33,164 bases of DNA from Mycobacterium sp. (GTDB lineage Bacteria > Actinomycetota > Actinomycetes > Mycobacteriales > Mycobacteriaceae), in NCBI GenBank assembly GCA_020438865.1, contig JAGQTU010000045.1, forward strand, positions 1 to 33,164. The letters are read 5' to 3'. The position numbers and the translations under genes are program-made. Position 1 is the stretch's first letter. The number at the start of each line of letters is the position of its first letter. The notes under the pieces were generated by a model that was not told the DNA's origin, did not search any database, and was given only the letters and a program-made list of their open reading frames with translations. Below, one piece after another: positions 1 to 8,708 of the stretch.

Positions 1-281
1 TAGCAGAGTTGGGCGCCGGCGATCGGGATCAGCCCGTAGGCGACGACCGTGCCGGCGTGCTCACGGGCCTGGTGCAGCCAGTCCGGCTTGACGATGGTGG
101 CGAAAACGGCCATCACCAGGGCGCCGCCGGCCAGGCGCGCGGTGACCGCGGCCGTCGGGGACCAACCGGCGACCATCAGCGACTTGGCGAAGGGCCCGGA
201 CATGCCGAAGGTGAACGCCGAGCCGATCGCGAACATCAGACCCAGGCGGAACTGGTCCTGACCACGAATGATGGTCGACAT
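1..281 (-). CDS. EamA/DMT-family transporter, N-terminal part only
   Basis: The reading frame is open from ATG at 281 down to the window edge, so only about the first 93 residues are visible. They begin MSTIIRGQDQFRLGLMFAIG and contain hydrophobic stretches separated by short polar loops, with the phrases FGMSGPFAKSLMVAGWSP and RLAGGALVMAVF. These are typical of the first helices of EamA (drug/metabolite transporter superfamily) permeases, which export metabolites or drugs across the inner membrane. A strong Shine-Dalgarno (GGGGAGGTG, 286-294) sits just ahead of the ATG and fixes the start. The gene diverges from the CGNR gene at 347 across a 65-nt region. The substrate cannot be told from this fragment. 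Confidence 0.8.
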   Translation of the reverse strand, partial: MSTIIRGQDQFRLGLMFAIGSAFTFGMSGPFAKSLMVAGWSPTAAVTARLAGGALVMAVFATIVKPDWLHQAREHAGTVVAYGLIPIAGAQLC

Positions 282-297
282 GCGACACCTCCCCGAT

Positions 298-332
298 GTA
301 ATGAGTAAAATTCCTATTGCTCGTGACATTAC
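298..332. promoter_or_regulatory. Divergent promoter region with inverted repeat
   Basis: GTAATG (298-303) and CATTAC (327-332) form a 6-bp inverted repeat with 23 nt between the arms, in the 65-nt gap between the EamA transporter and the CGNR gene. TAAAAT (306-311) inside it is a good -10 candidate for the rightward gene. The local AT content is high for this window. A shared operator is possible, but six base pairs is weak evidence. Confidence 0.35.
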
Positions 333-346
333 GTCCAAAGGGGGTC

Positions 347-928
347 ATGAGTCAAATGCTTTTCAGTCATGACACGGAACTCACACTGCGCGCGGCGTGT
401 GCGCTGATTAACACCGACCGCGTCGACGGCGAGCAGCTCGGGTCCCAGCGGGAGCTGGACGGCTACCTCGACAGCTGGGGCTGGACCGGCCGCCGTGACC
501 ACGATGACGCCGAACTGGAGGCGGTGCACGAACTGCGTCGCCGGCTGGGCCGGATCTGGGCGGCCGCCGACGACGAGGTGCGCACGGTGGGGCAGGTCAA
601 CGCGCTGCTGTCGGACACCCGCGCGGCGCCGTGGCTGACCCGGCACCCGGAGATGCCGGAGTGGCATCTGCACCTGGCCTCGATCCACGACCCGCTGGCC
701 CAGCGGATGGGCGCCGAGATGGCGATGTCGCTGGCCGACCTGGTCCGCGTCGGCGAACTGCGCCGGCTGAAGATCTGCGCGGCCCCGGACTGCGAGGCGG
801 CGCTGCTCGATCTCTCGCGCAACCGGTCCCGGATGTTCTGCGACACCGGCAACTGCGGCAACCGCCAGCACGTGGCGGCCTACCGGGAGCGCCGCTCGAA
901 GGAGACCGACGACCCTGTGGATGGCTGA
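347..928 (+). CDS. CGNR zinc-finger (ABATE-type) protein
   Basis: A 193-residue protein starting MSQMLFSHDTELTLRAACAL. The N-terminal ~135 residues are helical and resemble the ABATE domain found in this family. The C-terminus carries the CGNR zinc finger, with cysteines at 144, 149, 165 and 170, the CGNR signature at 170-173, and a basic tail (AAYRERR). Such proteins are predicted stress- or metabolite-responsive transcription regulators. The start at 347 is preferred to an upstream alternative at 317 because the run AAAGGGGG sits directly before it. The gene diverges from an EamA transporter, a common layout for a local regulator and its target, but that link is inferred. Confidence 0.8.
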   Translation: MSQMLFSHDTELTLRAACALINTDRVDGEQLGSQRELDGYLDSWGWTGRRDHDDAELEAVHELRRRLGRIWAAADDEVRTVGQVNALLSDTRAAPWLTRHPEMPEWHLHLASIHDPLAQRMGAEMAMSLADLVRVGELRRLKICAAPDCEAALLDLSRNRSRMFCDTGNCGNRQHVAAYRERRSKETDDPVDG

Positions 929-946
929 GGCGCTCGGCGCAGCGCC
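929..946 (+). terminator. Short hairpin after the CGNR gene
   Basis: GGCGCT (929-934) and AGCGCC (941-946) form a perfect 6-bp stem with a 6-nt loop immediately after the TGA of the CGNR gene. No U-run follows, as is common in mycobacteria. It ends 5 nt before the candidate -10 of eccB4 and could separate the two transcripts. Confidence 0.35.
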
Positions 947-951
947 CGGCC

Positions 952-957
952 TATGGT
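952..957 (+). promoter_or_regulatory. Candidate -10 box (TATGGT) for leaderless eccB4
   Basis: TATGGT fits the mycobacterial TAnnnT -10 pattern and lies 6 nt before ATG 964. This is the spacing expected when transcription starts at the first base of the start codon. No Shine-Dalgarno is visible. This spacing favours ATG 964 over GTG 961. Confidence 0.5.
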
Positions 958-963
958 GCGGTG

Positions 964-2331
964 ATGGCCGGGCTGGGATCGCGGTGGGCCGCGCTGAGCG
1001 GCCGTCGATTCCTGTTGCGCCGCATGGACTATGCGATCCTCGGGCGGTCTATGCCCGCCGTGGGCGATCCGCTGCGCGCCGATGCGCTTGCGTTGCCGGT
1101 CGGTTGTCTGCTCGCGCTGGCCGTGCTGGTCGGCTCCGCCGGGATGGCGGTGCTGCGGCCCGCCGCGGGGCTGGGCGCGGCGCCATTGGTGATGTCACGA
1201 GGGTCCGGGGCGCTGTTCGTGCGGGTCGGCCAAGACCTACGCCCGGTGGCGAACGTGACCTCGGCCCGGCTGATCCTGAACGAACCCGCACAGCCGCGCG
1301 TCGTCGACGAGGACCGGCTCGGGCCCGCATCGGGTGGGCCGGTGCTGGGGATTCCCGGTGCGCCGCAGCGCATCGGTGGGCCGACCGCACCCGATGATCC
1401 ATGGTCGGTCTGCGCAGGCGCCGACGGGACCACCACCGTCGCGGTCGGCCCACTCGAGATGCCCCCGGTCCTGGCGCCGCACACCGCTGTTCTCGTCGCC
1501 GCGGCGGAAGGTGACGCGGTATACCTGCTCTACGACGGCCGGCGCGCCGCCGTCGACCCCGCCGATCCGGTCACCGCGCGCACTCTCCACCTCGACGGGG
1601 TGCGCCCGCGACGGGTCTCTTCGACCCTTCTGACCCTTGTCCCCGAGGTGCCGCCCCTCGCCGCGCCGCACATCACCGGGGCCGGAGGAGCGTCGGCCGT
1701 CGGCGGCCTCACCGTCGGCAGCGTGCTCCGGGTGGCCCGCGCCGGCACCGAGGAGTACTACGTCGTGCTGCGCGATGGACTGCAACGCGTCGGAAGCCTG
1801 ACTGCGGACCTGATCCGCTTCGGTGACCCGCACGGCGCGGCCGACATCACCACCGTCGCGGCGGATCTGGTGGCGGCCAGTCCGCTGGTCGACACGCTGC
1901 CCTCGGCGAGCTACCCCGATCGGCCACCCATCCTCGGTGCCGTCGACGGTGACCTCTGCGCGACCTGGACGGCCGGACACGTCACGATCGGCGCCGGAGC
2001 CGTCGGCGCGGGTTCGGTACCGGTGCAGCTGGCGCGTGCGGATGGTGCCGGCCCCGCGGTCGATCAGGTCCGGATGCCCTCGGGGCGATGCGCCGATGTC
2101 ACGGTCACCGACCTCGGCGGTGGCACCGGATCGGCGGCGCGGTACCTCATCACCGATGCCGGAGTCCGCTTCGCCCTCCATGATTCGGCGACCGCGGCGG
2201 CACTCGGTCTCACCGGCGCCCCGGCCGCGGCGCCCTGGCCCCTGATCGCTGCTTTGCCGGCGGGCCCAGAACTCAGCCGAGACGCCGCGCTAGTCGCCCG
2301 CGACGTCATCACCGACCGGCCGACGCCATAG
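964..2331 (+). CDS. eccB4: ESX-4 type VII secretion core protein EccB4
   Basis: A 455-residue protein (the M. tuberculosis EccB4 is about 470) beginning MAGLGSRWAALSGRRFLLRR. It has the short basic N-terminus typical of EccB, a single membrane helix at about 43-64, and a long periplasmic domain. The conserved EccB phrases GALFVRVGQDLRPVANVTSA and PWSVC follow the helix. EccB is a core inner-membrane component of the type VII secretion channel, its large domain projecting into the periplasm. The open frame runs upstream to 631, but that part overlaps the CGNR gene in another frame; the family N-terminus and the -10 box at 952 place the start at 964. Its last 42 bp overlap the 3' end of mycP4 on the other strand. 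Confidence 0.93.
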   Translation: MAGLGSRWAALSGRRFLLRRMDYAILGRSMPAVGDPLRADALALPVGCLLALAVLVGSAGMAVLRPAAGLGAAPLVMSRGSGALFVRVGQDLRPVANVTSARLILNEPAQPRVVDEDRLGPASGGPVLGIPGAPQRIGGPTAPDDPWSVCAGADGTTTVAVGPLEMPPVLAPHTAVLVAAAEGDAVYLLYDGRRAAVDPADPVTARTLHLDGVRPRRVSSTLLTLVPEVPPLAAPHITGAGGASAVGGLTVGSVLRVARAGTEEYYVVLRDGLQRVGSLTADLIRFGDPHGAADITTVAADLVAASPLVDTLPSASYPDRPPILGAVDGDLCATWTAGHVTIGAGAVGAGSVPVQLARADGAGPAVDQVRMPSGRCADVTVTDLGGGTGSAARYLITDAGVRFALHDSATAAALGLTGAPAAAPWPLIAALPAGPELSRDAALVARDVITDRPTP

Positions 2332-3612
2332 CCGCGGGAACGCCGCGACGGCCACCAAGGCCGCCAGGCATGCCGCCGCGCCGGACACGGCAACCGTGCC
2401 GGGGTGACCGTCGCCGGATTCCGAGTGTCGTGGTGGCTCAACCGCTTTGCCCTTCGGCGCGGCAACGGCCGGGGTCTGGTCACCGACCGCGGCTAGCAGG
2501 TCGACCACGCCGTGGCCGACTGCCGGGTCCCATCCCGCGGCCGGCTTGTGCGCGGTGTTCTCGATCCGCGTCATGACCTGGCGCGCCGACATTCGCGGGA
2601 AGCGCGACCGTACCAGCGCCGCCAGCGCGCTGACGACGGGCGCCGCATAGCTGGTGCCCGAGATGGGAGCCGATCCCAAGGGCCCGGGCATGCTGTCGAT
2701 GAGGCCCGGGCCGGCCCGATCGAGGGACACCACTCCCTCGCCCGGCGCGGCCACGTCGACCCACGGCCCGTTGAGGCTGAACGTCGACGGGGCGCCTGCG
2801 TCGTTCACCGAGCCGACGGTCAGCACGTAGTCGTCGTACCAGGCCGGGCTGGCGATGACCCGGGGCTGGGACTCGGTGTTCTGCGCCGGGCACTGACCTG
2901 TGCCGCCGACGTTCCCCGCCGCGGTCACCACCACCGCGTCCTTGACGTCGACAGCATAGGAAAGGGCGGCGCCCAGCGCCCGGTCGTCGAAGGTGGAGGC
3001 GGCGCACGCCACCGACGAGATGTTGATGACCGAGGCGCCGAGGTCGGCGGCGGTGCGCACGGCCATCGCAAGCGTGGTGACGTCACCGATTCCGGGGCTG
3101 GAGGGGGTGTCGGCGGGCCCGAACTTGGTGCTGGACTGGCGGATGCCGATCAGCGTCACCTCGGGTGCGACCCCGGCGAACCCGTCGCGGTCGCCGGGGG
3201 CGGCGCCGATGATCCCCGCGACCAGGGTGCCGTGACCATCGCAGTCCTGCGTGCCGTCTCCGGTGGAGACGTAGTCGCCACCCGCGACCACCGACGGCAG
3301 CCGCTGATGGGGTTGCACCCCGGTGTCTATCACGGCCACCCGTTGACCCGCACCGCGGGTCAGCCGCCAAACCGGTTGCAGGTCAACACCGTTGCGGCGG
3401 TGCTGTGCGGGGTTGGTGGCGCCCGCGTTCACCGGTGCCGTGCAGGGTTCCTGCTGGATGGTCGCCACCGGCGGTGCGGGGCGTGCCGGTGCGGGCAGCA
3501 TGCGGTCGTCGACCGGCGGGGGAGCCACCGCGAACGCGGGCGGCGCGCACTGGGCTGCCGCCACCAGCGCCAGGCCGATGGCCGCTACCGTCCTTGCCCC
3601 CGGCTGCATCAT
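2290..3612 (-). CDS. mycP4: Mycosin MycP4, ESX-4 subtilisin-like serine protease
   Basis: A 440-residue membrane-anchored subtilase. Residues 1-28 form a signal peptide (AIGLALVAAAQCAPPAFA). The catalytic triad is D96 (VAVIDTG), H127 (DGHGTLVAG) and S321 (SGTSYAAP), with oxyanion N234 (AAGNVGG). A C-terminal helix at about 407-425 followed by FPRLWRRP anchors it with the protease domain outside. Mycosins process ESX substrates and stabilise the secretion complex. The start is ATG 3612, which overlaps the eccD4 stop as ATGA and implies translational coupling. An ATG at 3609 is also possible. The frame continues far upstream through eccD4, but that part is antisense-type noise. All catalytic residues are present. 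Confidence 0.94.
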   Translation of the reverse strand: MMQPGARTVAAIGLALVAAAQCAPPAFAVAPPPVDDRMLPAPARPAPPVATIQQEPCTAPVNAGATNPAQHRRNGVDLQPVWRLTRGAGQRVAVIDTGVQPHQRLPSVVAGGDYVSTGDGTQDCDGHGTLVAGIIGAAPGDRDGFAGVAPEVTLIGIRQSSTKFGPADTPSSPGIGDVTTLAMAVRTAADLGASVINISSVACAASTFDDRALGAALSYAVDVKDAVVVTAAGNVGGTGQCPAQNTESQPRVIASPAWYDDYVLTVGSVNDAGAPSTFSLNGPWVDVAAPGEGVVSLDRAGPGLIDSMPGPLGSAPISGTSYAAPVVSALAALVRSRFPRMSARQVMTRIENTAHKPAAGWDPAVGHGVVDLLAAVGDQTPAVAAPKGKAVEPPRHSESGDGHPGTVAVSGAAACLAALVAVAAFPRLWRRPVGDDVAGD

Positions 3613-4937
3613 GAGAGGCTCAGTCCACGCACCGCGCCGAACAGGCCGCTCGCCCAGCACCCCAGCGGCACGATGGCCACCGCTGCGGCGAATTCGGCGG
3701 CCGATGCGATCCTGCGCGCCCTCGGGCTCGCACACCGGGTCTTCTGAGTGGCCAACCGGATTCCCACCACGAAACCCGCGACCGGCACTCCGCACAGCCA
3801 GGGCACCAGGCCATGCGCGCCGGTGAGCACCGTGCCGAACAGCGTCGTCGACACCAATGCCGCACCGATCGCGAGCGCGGCCGCCCGCCGCCTTTCCGGA
3901 TGGATGCGCATGCGCAGCAACAGGATGGCCGCGGACGCCACGACGATGCCGATCGAGGCGGCCGACCGCGGAGCGGCCACGGCGGTGACCAGACAGCCCA
4001 GCGCGGTGCCGCCCGTTGCCGTCACCACCACGACAGTGAGTCGCCGGTGCGCGCTCAGCGTCCGGGCCGCCAGGGCCTCGTCCACGGCATCCGAGGCCGA
4101 CAACCCCGCGCCCCGGGCGACCAACCGCGGCGCCGCCGACAGCAGGGCCAGCCACCCGTTGACCAGGACGGGCCCGATGGCCGCCGCCGGCCACCACTGC
4201 AGCACCGCACCGAGCGTCGGTATGGCCGTGGATGCCGACACCACGCACGCCGAACGCAAAGTCGTTGCGGCGACACCGCAGACCCGCGATGCGGCCAACG
4301 CGACGACCGCGCACGCCGACAGCGCCAATGCGGCGTTGGCCGGTGCCGGGCCGCCGGGGACGGCCAACCATCCGGCTAGCGCAGCGAAACCGCACGCACC
4401 GAACGCCAGGCCGATCATGATACGCGCGTCGGCATCCCGACGCTGAAACAACCAAGCCGCCAGCAGAACTGTGAGACCCGCACCGGCGGTGGGAATGACA
4501 TGGCGGGGAGCGTTGGGCGCGAGCGCCGGCCAGCCGAGCAGCGATGCGGCCATCACCGTCGACCACCCGATGAGGGCCGCCGCAACGGTCGGCGTCGAGT
4601 GACCCGTGGAGTGCTGTGCGGAGCGAACGGCGGCGGCAACGACCTCGCACGGGTCGGACTCCGGTCGTACCCGCGGTGAGCGGACGTCGGTGAGAACCAG
4701 GATCTCGCCATCGTGAACACCCGACTGTGTCAGTGACTTCGCCGCGTCAAGTGGCCCGGCGAGCGGATGACTCAGACACACCGCACGGCCGGTGACATCC
4801 GAACCGGTCTCGGTGGTGACGGCGTCGAGCACCGCAGGCAAGAGGTCACGCAAGGGTAGGTGGGCCGCCACCGCGAGGTCGACGTCCCGATCGGCGGTGC
4901 GGATCGAGACGCGGACCCGGTCGGCGATGGCCGTCAT
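3609..4937 (-). CDS. eccD4: ESX-4 membrane channel protein EccD4
   Basis: A 442-residue protein. Residues 1-85 form a ubiquitin-like (YukD-type) cytosolic domain ending GEILVLTDV. From about residue 118 there are roughly eleven hydrophobic helices, for example AALIGWSTVMAASLLGW and LTVLLAAWLFQ, which fits EccD, the multi-spanning subunit lining the type VII channel. The family member in M. tuberculosis is about 467 residues. The start at ATG 4937 is supported by a TAGCGT -10 box on the minus strand (4946-4951) 8 nt ahead, consistent with a leaderless transcript. The stop overlaps the start of mycP4 as ATGA. It diverges from eccC4. Confidence 0.92.
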   Translation of the reverse strand: MTAIADRVRVSIRTADRDVDLAVAAHLPLRDLLPAVLDAVTTETGSDVTGRAVCLSHPLAGPLDAAKSLTQSGVHDGEILVLTDVRSPRVRPESDPCEVVAAAVRSAQHSTGHSTPTVAAALIGWSTVMAASLLGWPALAPNAPRHVIPTAGAGLTVLLAAWLFQRRDADARIMIGLAFGACGFAALAGWLAVPGGPAPANAALALSACAVVALAASRVCGVAATTLRSACVVSASTAIPTLGAVLQWWPAAAIGPVLVNGWLALLSAAPRLVARGAGLSASDAVDEALAARTLSAHRRLTVVVVTATGGTALGCLVTAVAAPRSAASIGIVVASAAILLLRMRIHPERRRAAALAIGAALVSTTLFGTVLTGAHGLVPWLCGVPVAGFVVGIRLATQKTRCASPRARRIASAAEFAAAVAIVPLGCWASGLFGAVRGLSLS

Positions 4938-4945
4938 GTCTGCAG

Positions 4946-5023
4946 ACGCTAACCAGCCGCTGCCGACGGCGAACTCCGCTGTCCACAGGTGAATTGCCGA
5001 CCGTCCTCGACGCTGGCTACGGT
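4946..5023. promoter_or_regulatory. Divergent eccD4/eccC4 promoter region
   Basis: The 93 nt between eccD4 and eccC4 contain two outward-facing TAnnnT boxes. TAGCGT on the minus strand (4946-4951) is 8 nt from ATG 4937. TACGGT on the plus strand (5018-5023) is 7 nt from ATG 5031. Both spacings fit leaderless transcripts, and neither gene has a visible Shine-Dalgarno. Confidence 0.5.
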
Positions 5024-5030
5024 CCCGGTC

Positions 5031-8000
5031 ATGGTCCTCCCCGGTGGGTCCCGGCCGGTACCTCCACCTTTTCCGTGCGACGAGATCAACGTGGCGCCGC
5101 CGCCGCCACTGCCCCACGCACACGGCGGACCGGTGGCGGTGCTGCCACTGCTCGCGGTCGTCGTGATGCTCGGCGTGGGCGTGCTGGCCTGGTCGTCCGG
5201 TTCGGGATCGCACGCGCCGACGGCACTGATGTTTCCCGCGATGATGCTGGTGTCCGTGGTCGGCATGCTGGCGCAGAGCGCGGCGCGGCGGGGTGCCGCC
5301 GAACTCGGCGAACACCGTCGCCGGTACCTGGACCATCTCGGCGTACTTGCCGACCGGCTCGCCGAGGCCGCTGAGCGGCAACATGATTCGCTGGTCTGGG
5401 TGCACCCCGAACCGGCGGCCCTGTGGATCGTGGCCGGCGGACCGCGGGTGTTCGAACGCACACCGGCGGACTCCGACTTCGGCCACGTGCGGCTCGGGGT
5501 GGGCGCCCAACGGCTGGGCTGTCGGATCAGGCTACCGCCCACCCCGCCGGTCCACCGCCTCGATCCGGTGAGCGTGGCGGCGCTGCGCCGCTTCGTCGCG
5601 GCGCACACCACGATCGACGCCGCGCCGGTGGCTCTGGACCTGCGCGGTGTGCCCGCCGTCGCGGTGGCCGGCCGCCCCGACACGGCACGGGACGTGGCAC
5701 GCGCAGCGGTCTGCCAGGCGGCCGTGCTGCACGGTCCGGGTGATGTGCGGGTGGTCGCGGTGGTCGACGGTGCCGGCCGCCGGCAGTGGGATTGGCTGAA
5801 GTGGTTGCCGCACAACGAGCATCCGCTGGGCGGGGCGATGGTCTACGAGACCTTTCGGCAGGCCGAGCGGGCCCTCGGCGAGTGCCTTGGTGGGCGTGGA
5901 CCGTTCGATCCCGTTGCGCCCCCGGTGCACCCCCATCTCGTCGTCGTCGTCGATGGTGCGGACCCCGGCGGTTCGGTCTTCGGAGCCGGGGTCGCGGGGG
6001 TGACGCTGCTGACGGTCGGGTCCGACCGCGGGCCTGCTGGCGTGCTGCGGCTGCGACTCGACGGTGATCGGCTCACCGTGAGAGCCGAATCCGGTGACGA
6101 GCCGATCGGCACAGCCGACCGGCTGGCCCTGGCCGACGCCGTCACCTGCGCGCGCCGGCTGGCCCGACAGCGGCAGCCGGGCGGGCTCGCGGCACCGGAT
6201 CCGTCGCAGCGATGGTGCGCCGCGTTGGGTCTCGCCGAGCCGGATGGCGTCGGGGCATGGCCGGGGCACCGCGACCTTGACCGGCTGCGGGTACCGATCG
6301 GGATCGGCGCCAGGGGCAGTCTCGTCGAACTCGATGTCAAGGAGGCGGCCGCGGGCGGAATGGGGCCGCACGGATTGTGTGTCGGCGCCACCGGCTCCGG
6401 AAAGTCGGAGCTGTTGCGGACCGTCGTGCTCGGGATGGCGGCGCGCCACCCACCGGAGGAACTCAATCTGGTGCTGATCGACTTCAAGGGCGGCGCAACC
6501 TTTCTGGGTTTGGAGCCCCTGCACCACGTCGCCGCGATCATCACCAACCTGTCCGACGAGTCGCACCTCGTGGCTCGGATGAAGGATGCGCTGGGCGGCG
6601 AACTCCACCGGCGCCAGAACCTATTGCGCCGCGCCGGGTCGCCGAGCATGGGCGCCTACCGGCAGCGATGCCGAAGCGACCCCACCCTGCCCGCCCTGCC
6701 CGCGCTGTTCGTGGTGGTCGATGAGTTCACCGAGCTGCTGCAGCATCATCCGGACTTCGTGGAGCTGTTCGGCGCCATCGGGCGGCTCGGCCGCTCCCTG
6801 GGAGTGCATTTGCTGCTGGCCAGTCAACGACTCGACGAGGGGCGGATCCGCGGTCTCGACTCGCACCTGTCCTACCGCATCTGCCTGAAGACCCTGACCG
6901 CGGCCGAATCACGGGCGGTGCTCGGAGTCGGCGACGCGGCCGATCTCACCGGCAAGCCCGGGTCAGCACTACTGCGTACCAGCGACGGCACCCTGACCGG
7001 CTTTCAGACCATCTACGTCGGCGCACCGAATCGGACACCGCCCGTTGCCCGGGGCGAACCGCTTCGCCGGCCCGTCAGCCGGTTCACCTCCCACCCGGCC
7101 GCGCCGGCGGGGTCGGCCGGGGGTGCGCGCGCGTCGGCGACACTGCTCGAGACCGTGGTCGACCGGCTCGGCGACCGGGGCTTGCGCGCCCATGCCATCT
7201 GGCTTCCGCCGCTGCCCGCATCTCCGGAACTCGCACAGCTCGAACCTGTTTCGGCTAACGAGCTCACGGCACCCATCGGACTGGTCGATCTGCCGTTCGA
7301 ACAGCGCCGCCGGCCGTTGACCATCGACGTCGGTGGGTCGGCCGGCAACGTCGCGGTGGTCGGCGCGCCGCAGGCCGGGAAGTCGGGCACCGTCTGCACC
7401 ATCGTCACGGCCCTGGCATCGCGCCACGATCCGCGCCGCATGCAGTGGTACTGCCTGGACTTCGGGGGTGGTGCGCTGCGCACCCTCGGCGGGCTGCCGC
7501 ACGTCGGGTCGGTCGCCGGCCGCCACGACCGCGATCTTGCTCACCGCATCGTCGGTCAAGTCACCTCGATTCTGCGCGGCCGGCAGGAGCTCGCCCGTGA
7601 CGACGGCTACGGTGACGTCTTCCTCGTCATCGACGGCTGGCCCGTCGTCCGCGAGGACTTCGCCGACCTCGAGCCGGCCATCATCGCGATAGCCGCCCAG
7701 GGTCTGTCCCACGGCGTTCACCTGCTCATCACCGCCGGGCGGTGGGCCGACATCCGACCTGCACTGAAGGACCAGTTCGGCACCCGCATCGAACTGCGCC
7801 TGGGTGATCCGCTCGACTCCGAGATGGACCGCAGGCAGGCGGCCCTGGTACCGGCCGACAAGGCGGGGAGCGGGATCACCAGCGACGGGCACCATTTCGT
7901 GGTCGCACGATCGCATGTCGGTCTCGTCGCGGCCGACCGAACCTGGACCGCCCCAGCCGTCCGACTCCTCCCCGACACCGTCGATCACGACGCGGCATTG

Positions 8001-8708
8001 CATCAAGCCGGTGGCGACGCGGCGAACATCATCCTCGGGATCGGTGAGAGCGAGCTGGGACCGGTGGCGCTCGACTTCACCCGACACACCCATCTGCTGA
8101 TCTTCGGCGACAGTGGGTGCGGAAAGACCGCCACACTGCGCACCCTGTGCCGGGAGATCATGCGCATCGCCCCCGCCCAGCCGGCGCGCCTGTACCTCGT
8201 CGATCCGCGGCGCACCCTGCTCGATGCGCTGCACGGTGAGCCGCTGGCCGGGTACGCCTTCTCCACCGCGAGCCTGGCTCAACAGCTCGATGGCCTGGTT
8301 ACGTTGTTGGAGAACCGATTACCCACCGCAGAGACCACAGCCGACCAGTTGCGCGGCCGAACCTGGTGGGCCGGCCCGCAGGTCTATGTCATCGTCGACG
8401 ACTACGACCTGGTCACCGCTGCCTCCCCGGACGCCATGGCCGGGTTGCAGCGGTTGCTGCCGCACGCGACCGACATCGGGCTGCATGTCGTGCTGGCCCG
8501 CCGGTGCGCAGGCACCGCGCGGGCCATGTTCGACCCCATGCTGGCGCAGCTTCGCGACAGCGGATGTATGGGACTGCTGATGAACGGAAGTCCCGAGGAG
8601 GGAGGCCTGGTCGGAAACCACCGCGCCGCAGCACATCGCGCGGGCCGCGGCCTGCTGGTCACCAGGGACGGGGCGCAACGGGTTCAGGTCGGCTGGTGCC
8701 CGCCCTAG
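5031..8708 (+). CDS. eccC4: ESX-4 FtsK/SpoIIIE-type secretion ATPase EccC4
   Basis: A single 1225-residue chain, not split into EccCa and EccCb. Two membrane helices at about 34-55 and 62-83 are followed by three FtsK/SpoIIIE ATPase domains. The Walker A motifs are GATGSGKS (K458), GAPQAGKS (K784) and GDSGCGKT (K1032). The Walker B of domain 1 is VVVDEF, with D564 and E565. Domain 2 reads VFLVIDGW (D868) and lacks the glutamate; domain 3 reads IVDDYD (D1123, D1124). EccC recognises and drives Esx substrates through the channel. GTG 4989 could extend it by 14 residues, but ATG 5031 is preferred because TACGGT lies 7 nt ahead as a leaderless promoter. The end overlaps the next gene by 13 bp. 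Confidence 0.95.
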   Translation: MVLPGGSRPVPPPFPCDEINVAPPPPLPHAHGGPVAVLPLLAVVVMLGVGVLAWSSGSGSHAPTALMFPAMMLVSVVGMLAQSAARRGAAELGEHRRRYLDHLGVLADRLAEAAERQHDSLVWVHPEPAALWIVAGGPRVFERTPADSDFGHVRLGVGAQRLGCRIRLPPTPPVHRLDPVSVAALRRFVAAHTTIDAAPVALDLRGVPAVAVAGRPDTARDVARAAVCQAAVLHGPGDVRVVAVVDGAGRRQWDWLKWLPHNEHPLGGAMVYETFRQAERALGECLGGRGPFDPVAPPVHPHLVVVVDGADPGGSVFGAGVAGVTLLTVGSDRGPAGVLRLRLDGDRLTVRAESGDEPIGTADRLALADAVTCARRLARQRQPGGLAAPDPSQRWCAALGLAEPDGVGAWPGHRDLDRLRVPIGIGARGSLVELDVKEAAAGGMGPHGLCVGATGSGKSELLRTVVLGMAARHPPEELNLVLIDFKGGATFLGLEPLHHVAAIITNLSDESHLVARMKDALGGELHRRQNLLRRAGSPSMGAYRQRCRSDPTLPALPALFVVVDEFTELLQHHPDFVELFGAIGRLGRSLGVHLLLASQRLDEGRIRGLDSHLSYRICLKTLTAAESRAVLGVGDAADLTGKPGSALLRTSDGTLTGFQTIYVGAPNRTPPVARGEPLRRPVSRFTSHPAAPAGSAGGARASATLLETVVDRLGDRGLRAHAIWLPPLPASPELAQLEPVSANELTAPIGLVDLPFEQRRRPLTIDVGGSAGNVAVVGAPQAGKSGTVCTIVTALASRHDPRRMQWYCLDFGGGALRTLGGLPHVGSVAGRHDRDLAHRIVGQVTSILRGRQELARDDGYGDVFLVIDGWPVVREDFADLEPAIIAIAAQGLSHGVHLLITAGRWADIRPALKDQFGTRIELRLGDPLDSEMDRRQAALVPADKAGSGITSDGHHFVVARSHVGLVAADRTWTAPAVRLLPDTVDHDAALHQAGGDAANIILGIGESELGPVALDFTRHTHLLIFGDSGCGKTATLRTLCREIMRIAPAQPARLYLVDPRRTLLDALHGEPLAGYAFSTASLAQQLDGLVTLLENRLPTAETTADQLRGRTWWAGPQVYVIVDDYDLVTAASPDAMAGLQRLLPHATDIGLHVVLARRCAGTARAMFDPMLAQLRDSGCMGLLMNGSPEEGGLVGNHRAAAHRAGRGLLVTRDGAQRVQVGWCPP

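Noticed and set aside
631-963. Upstream extension of the eccB4 frame.
   Set aside because: It overlaps the CGNR gene and lacks EccB similarity; the family N-terminus begins at 964.
3613-4650. Upstream extension of the mycP4 frame, which stays open to 4650.
   Set aside because: It is the antisense-type extra frame of eccD4 in GC-rich DNA; the signal peptide and ATGA overlap fix the mycP4 start at 3612.
5532-8282. Long minus-strand open frames opposite eccC4 (358 and 437 residues).
   Set aside because: They are antisense to conserved ATPase domains, are Arg/Gly/Pro-rich and show no protein motif.
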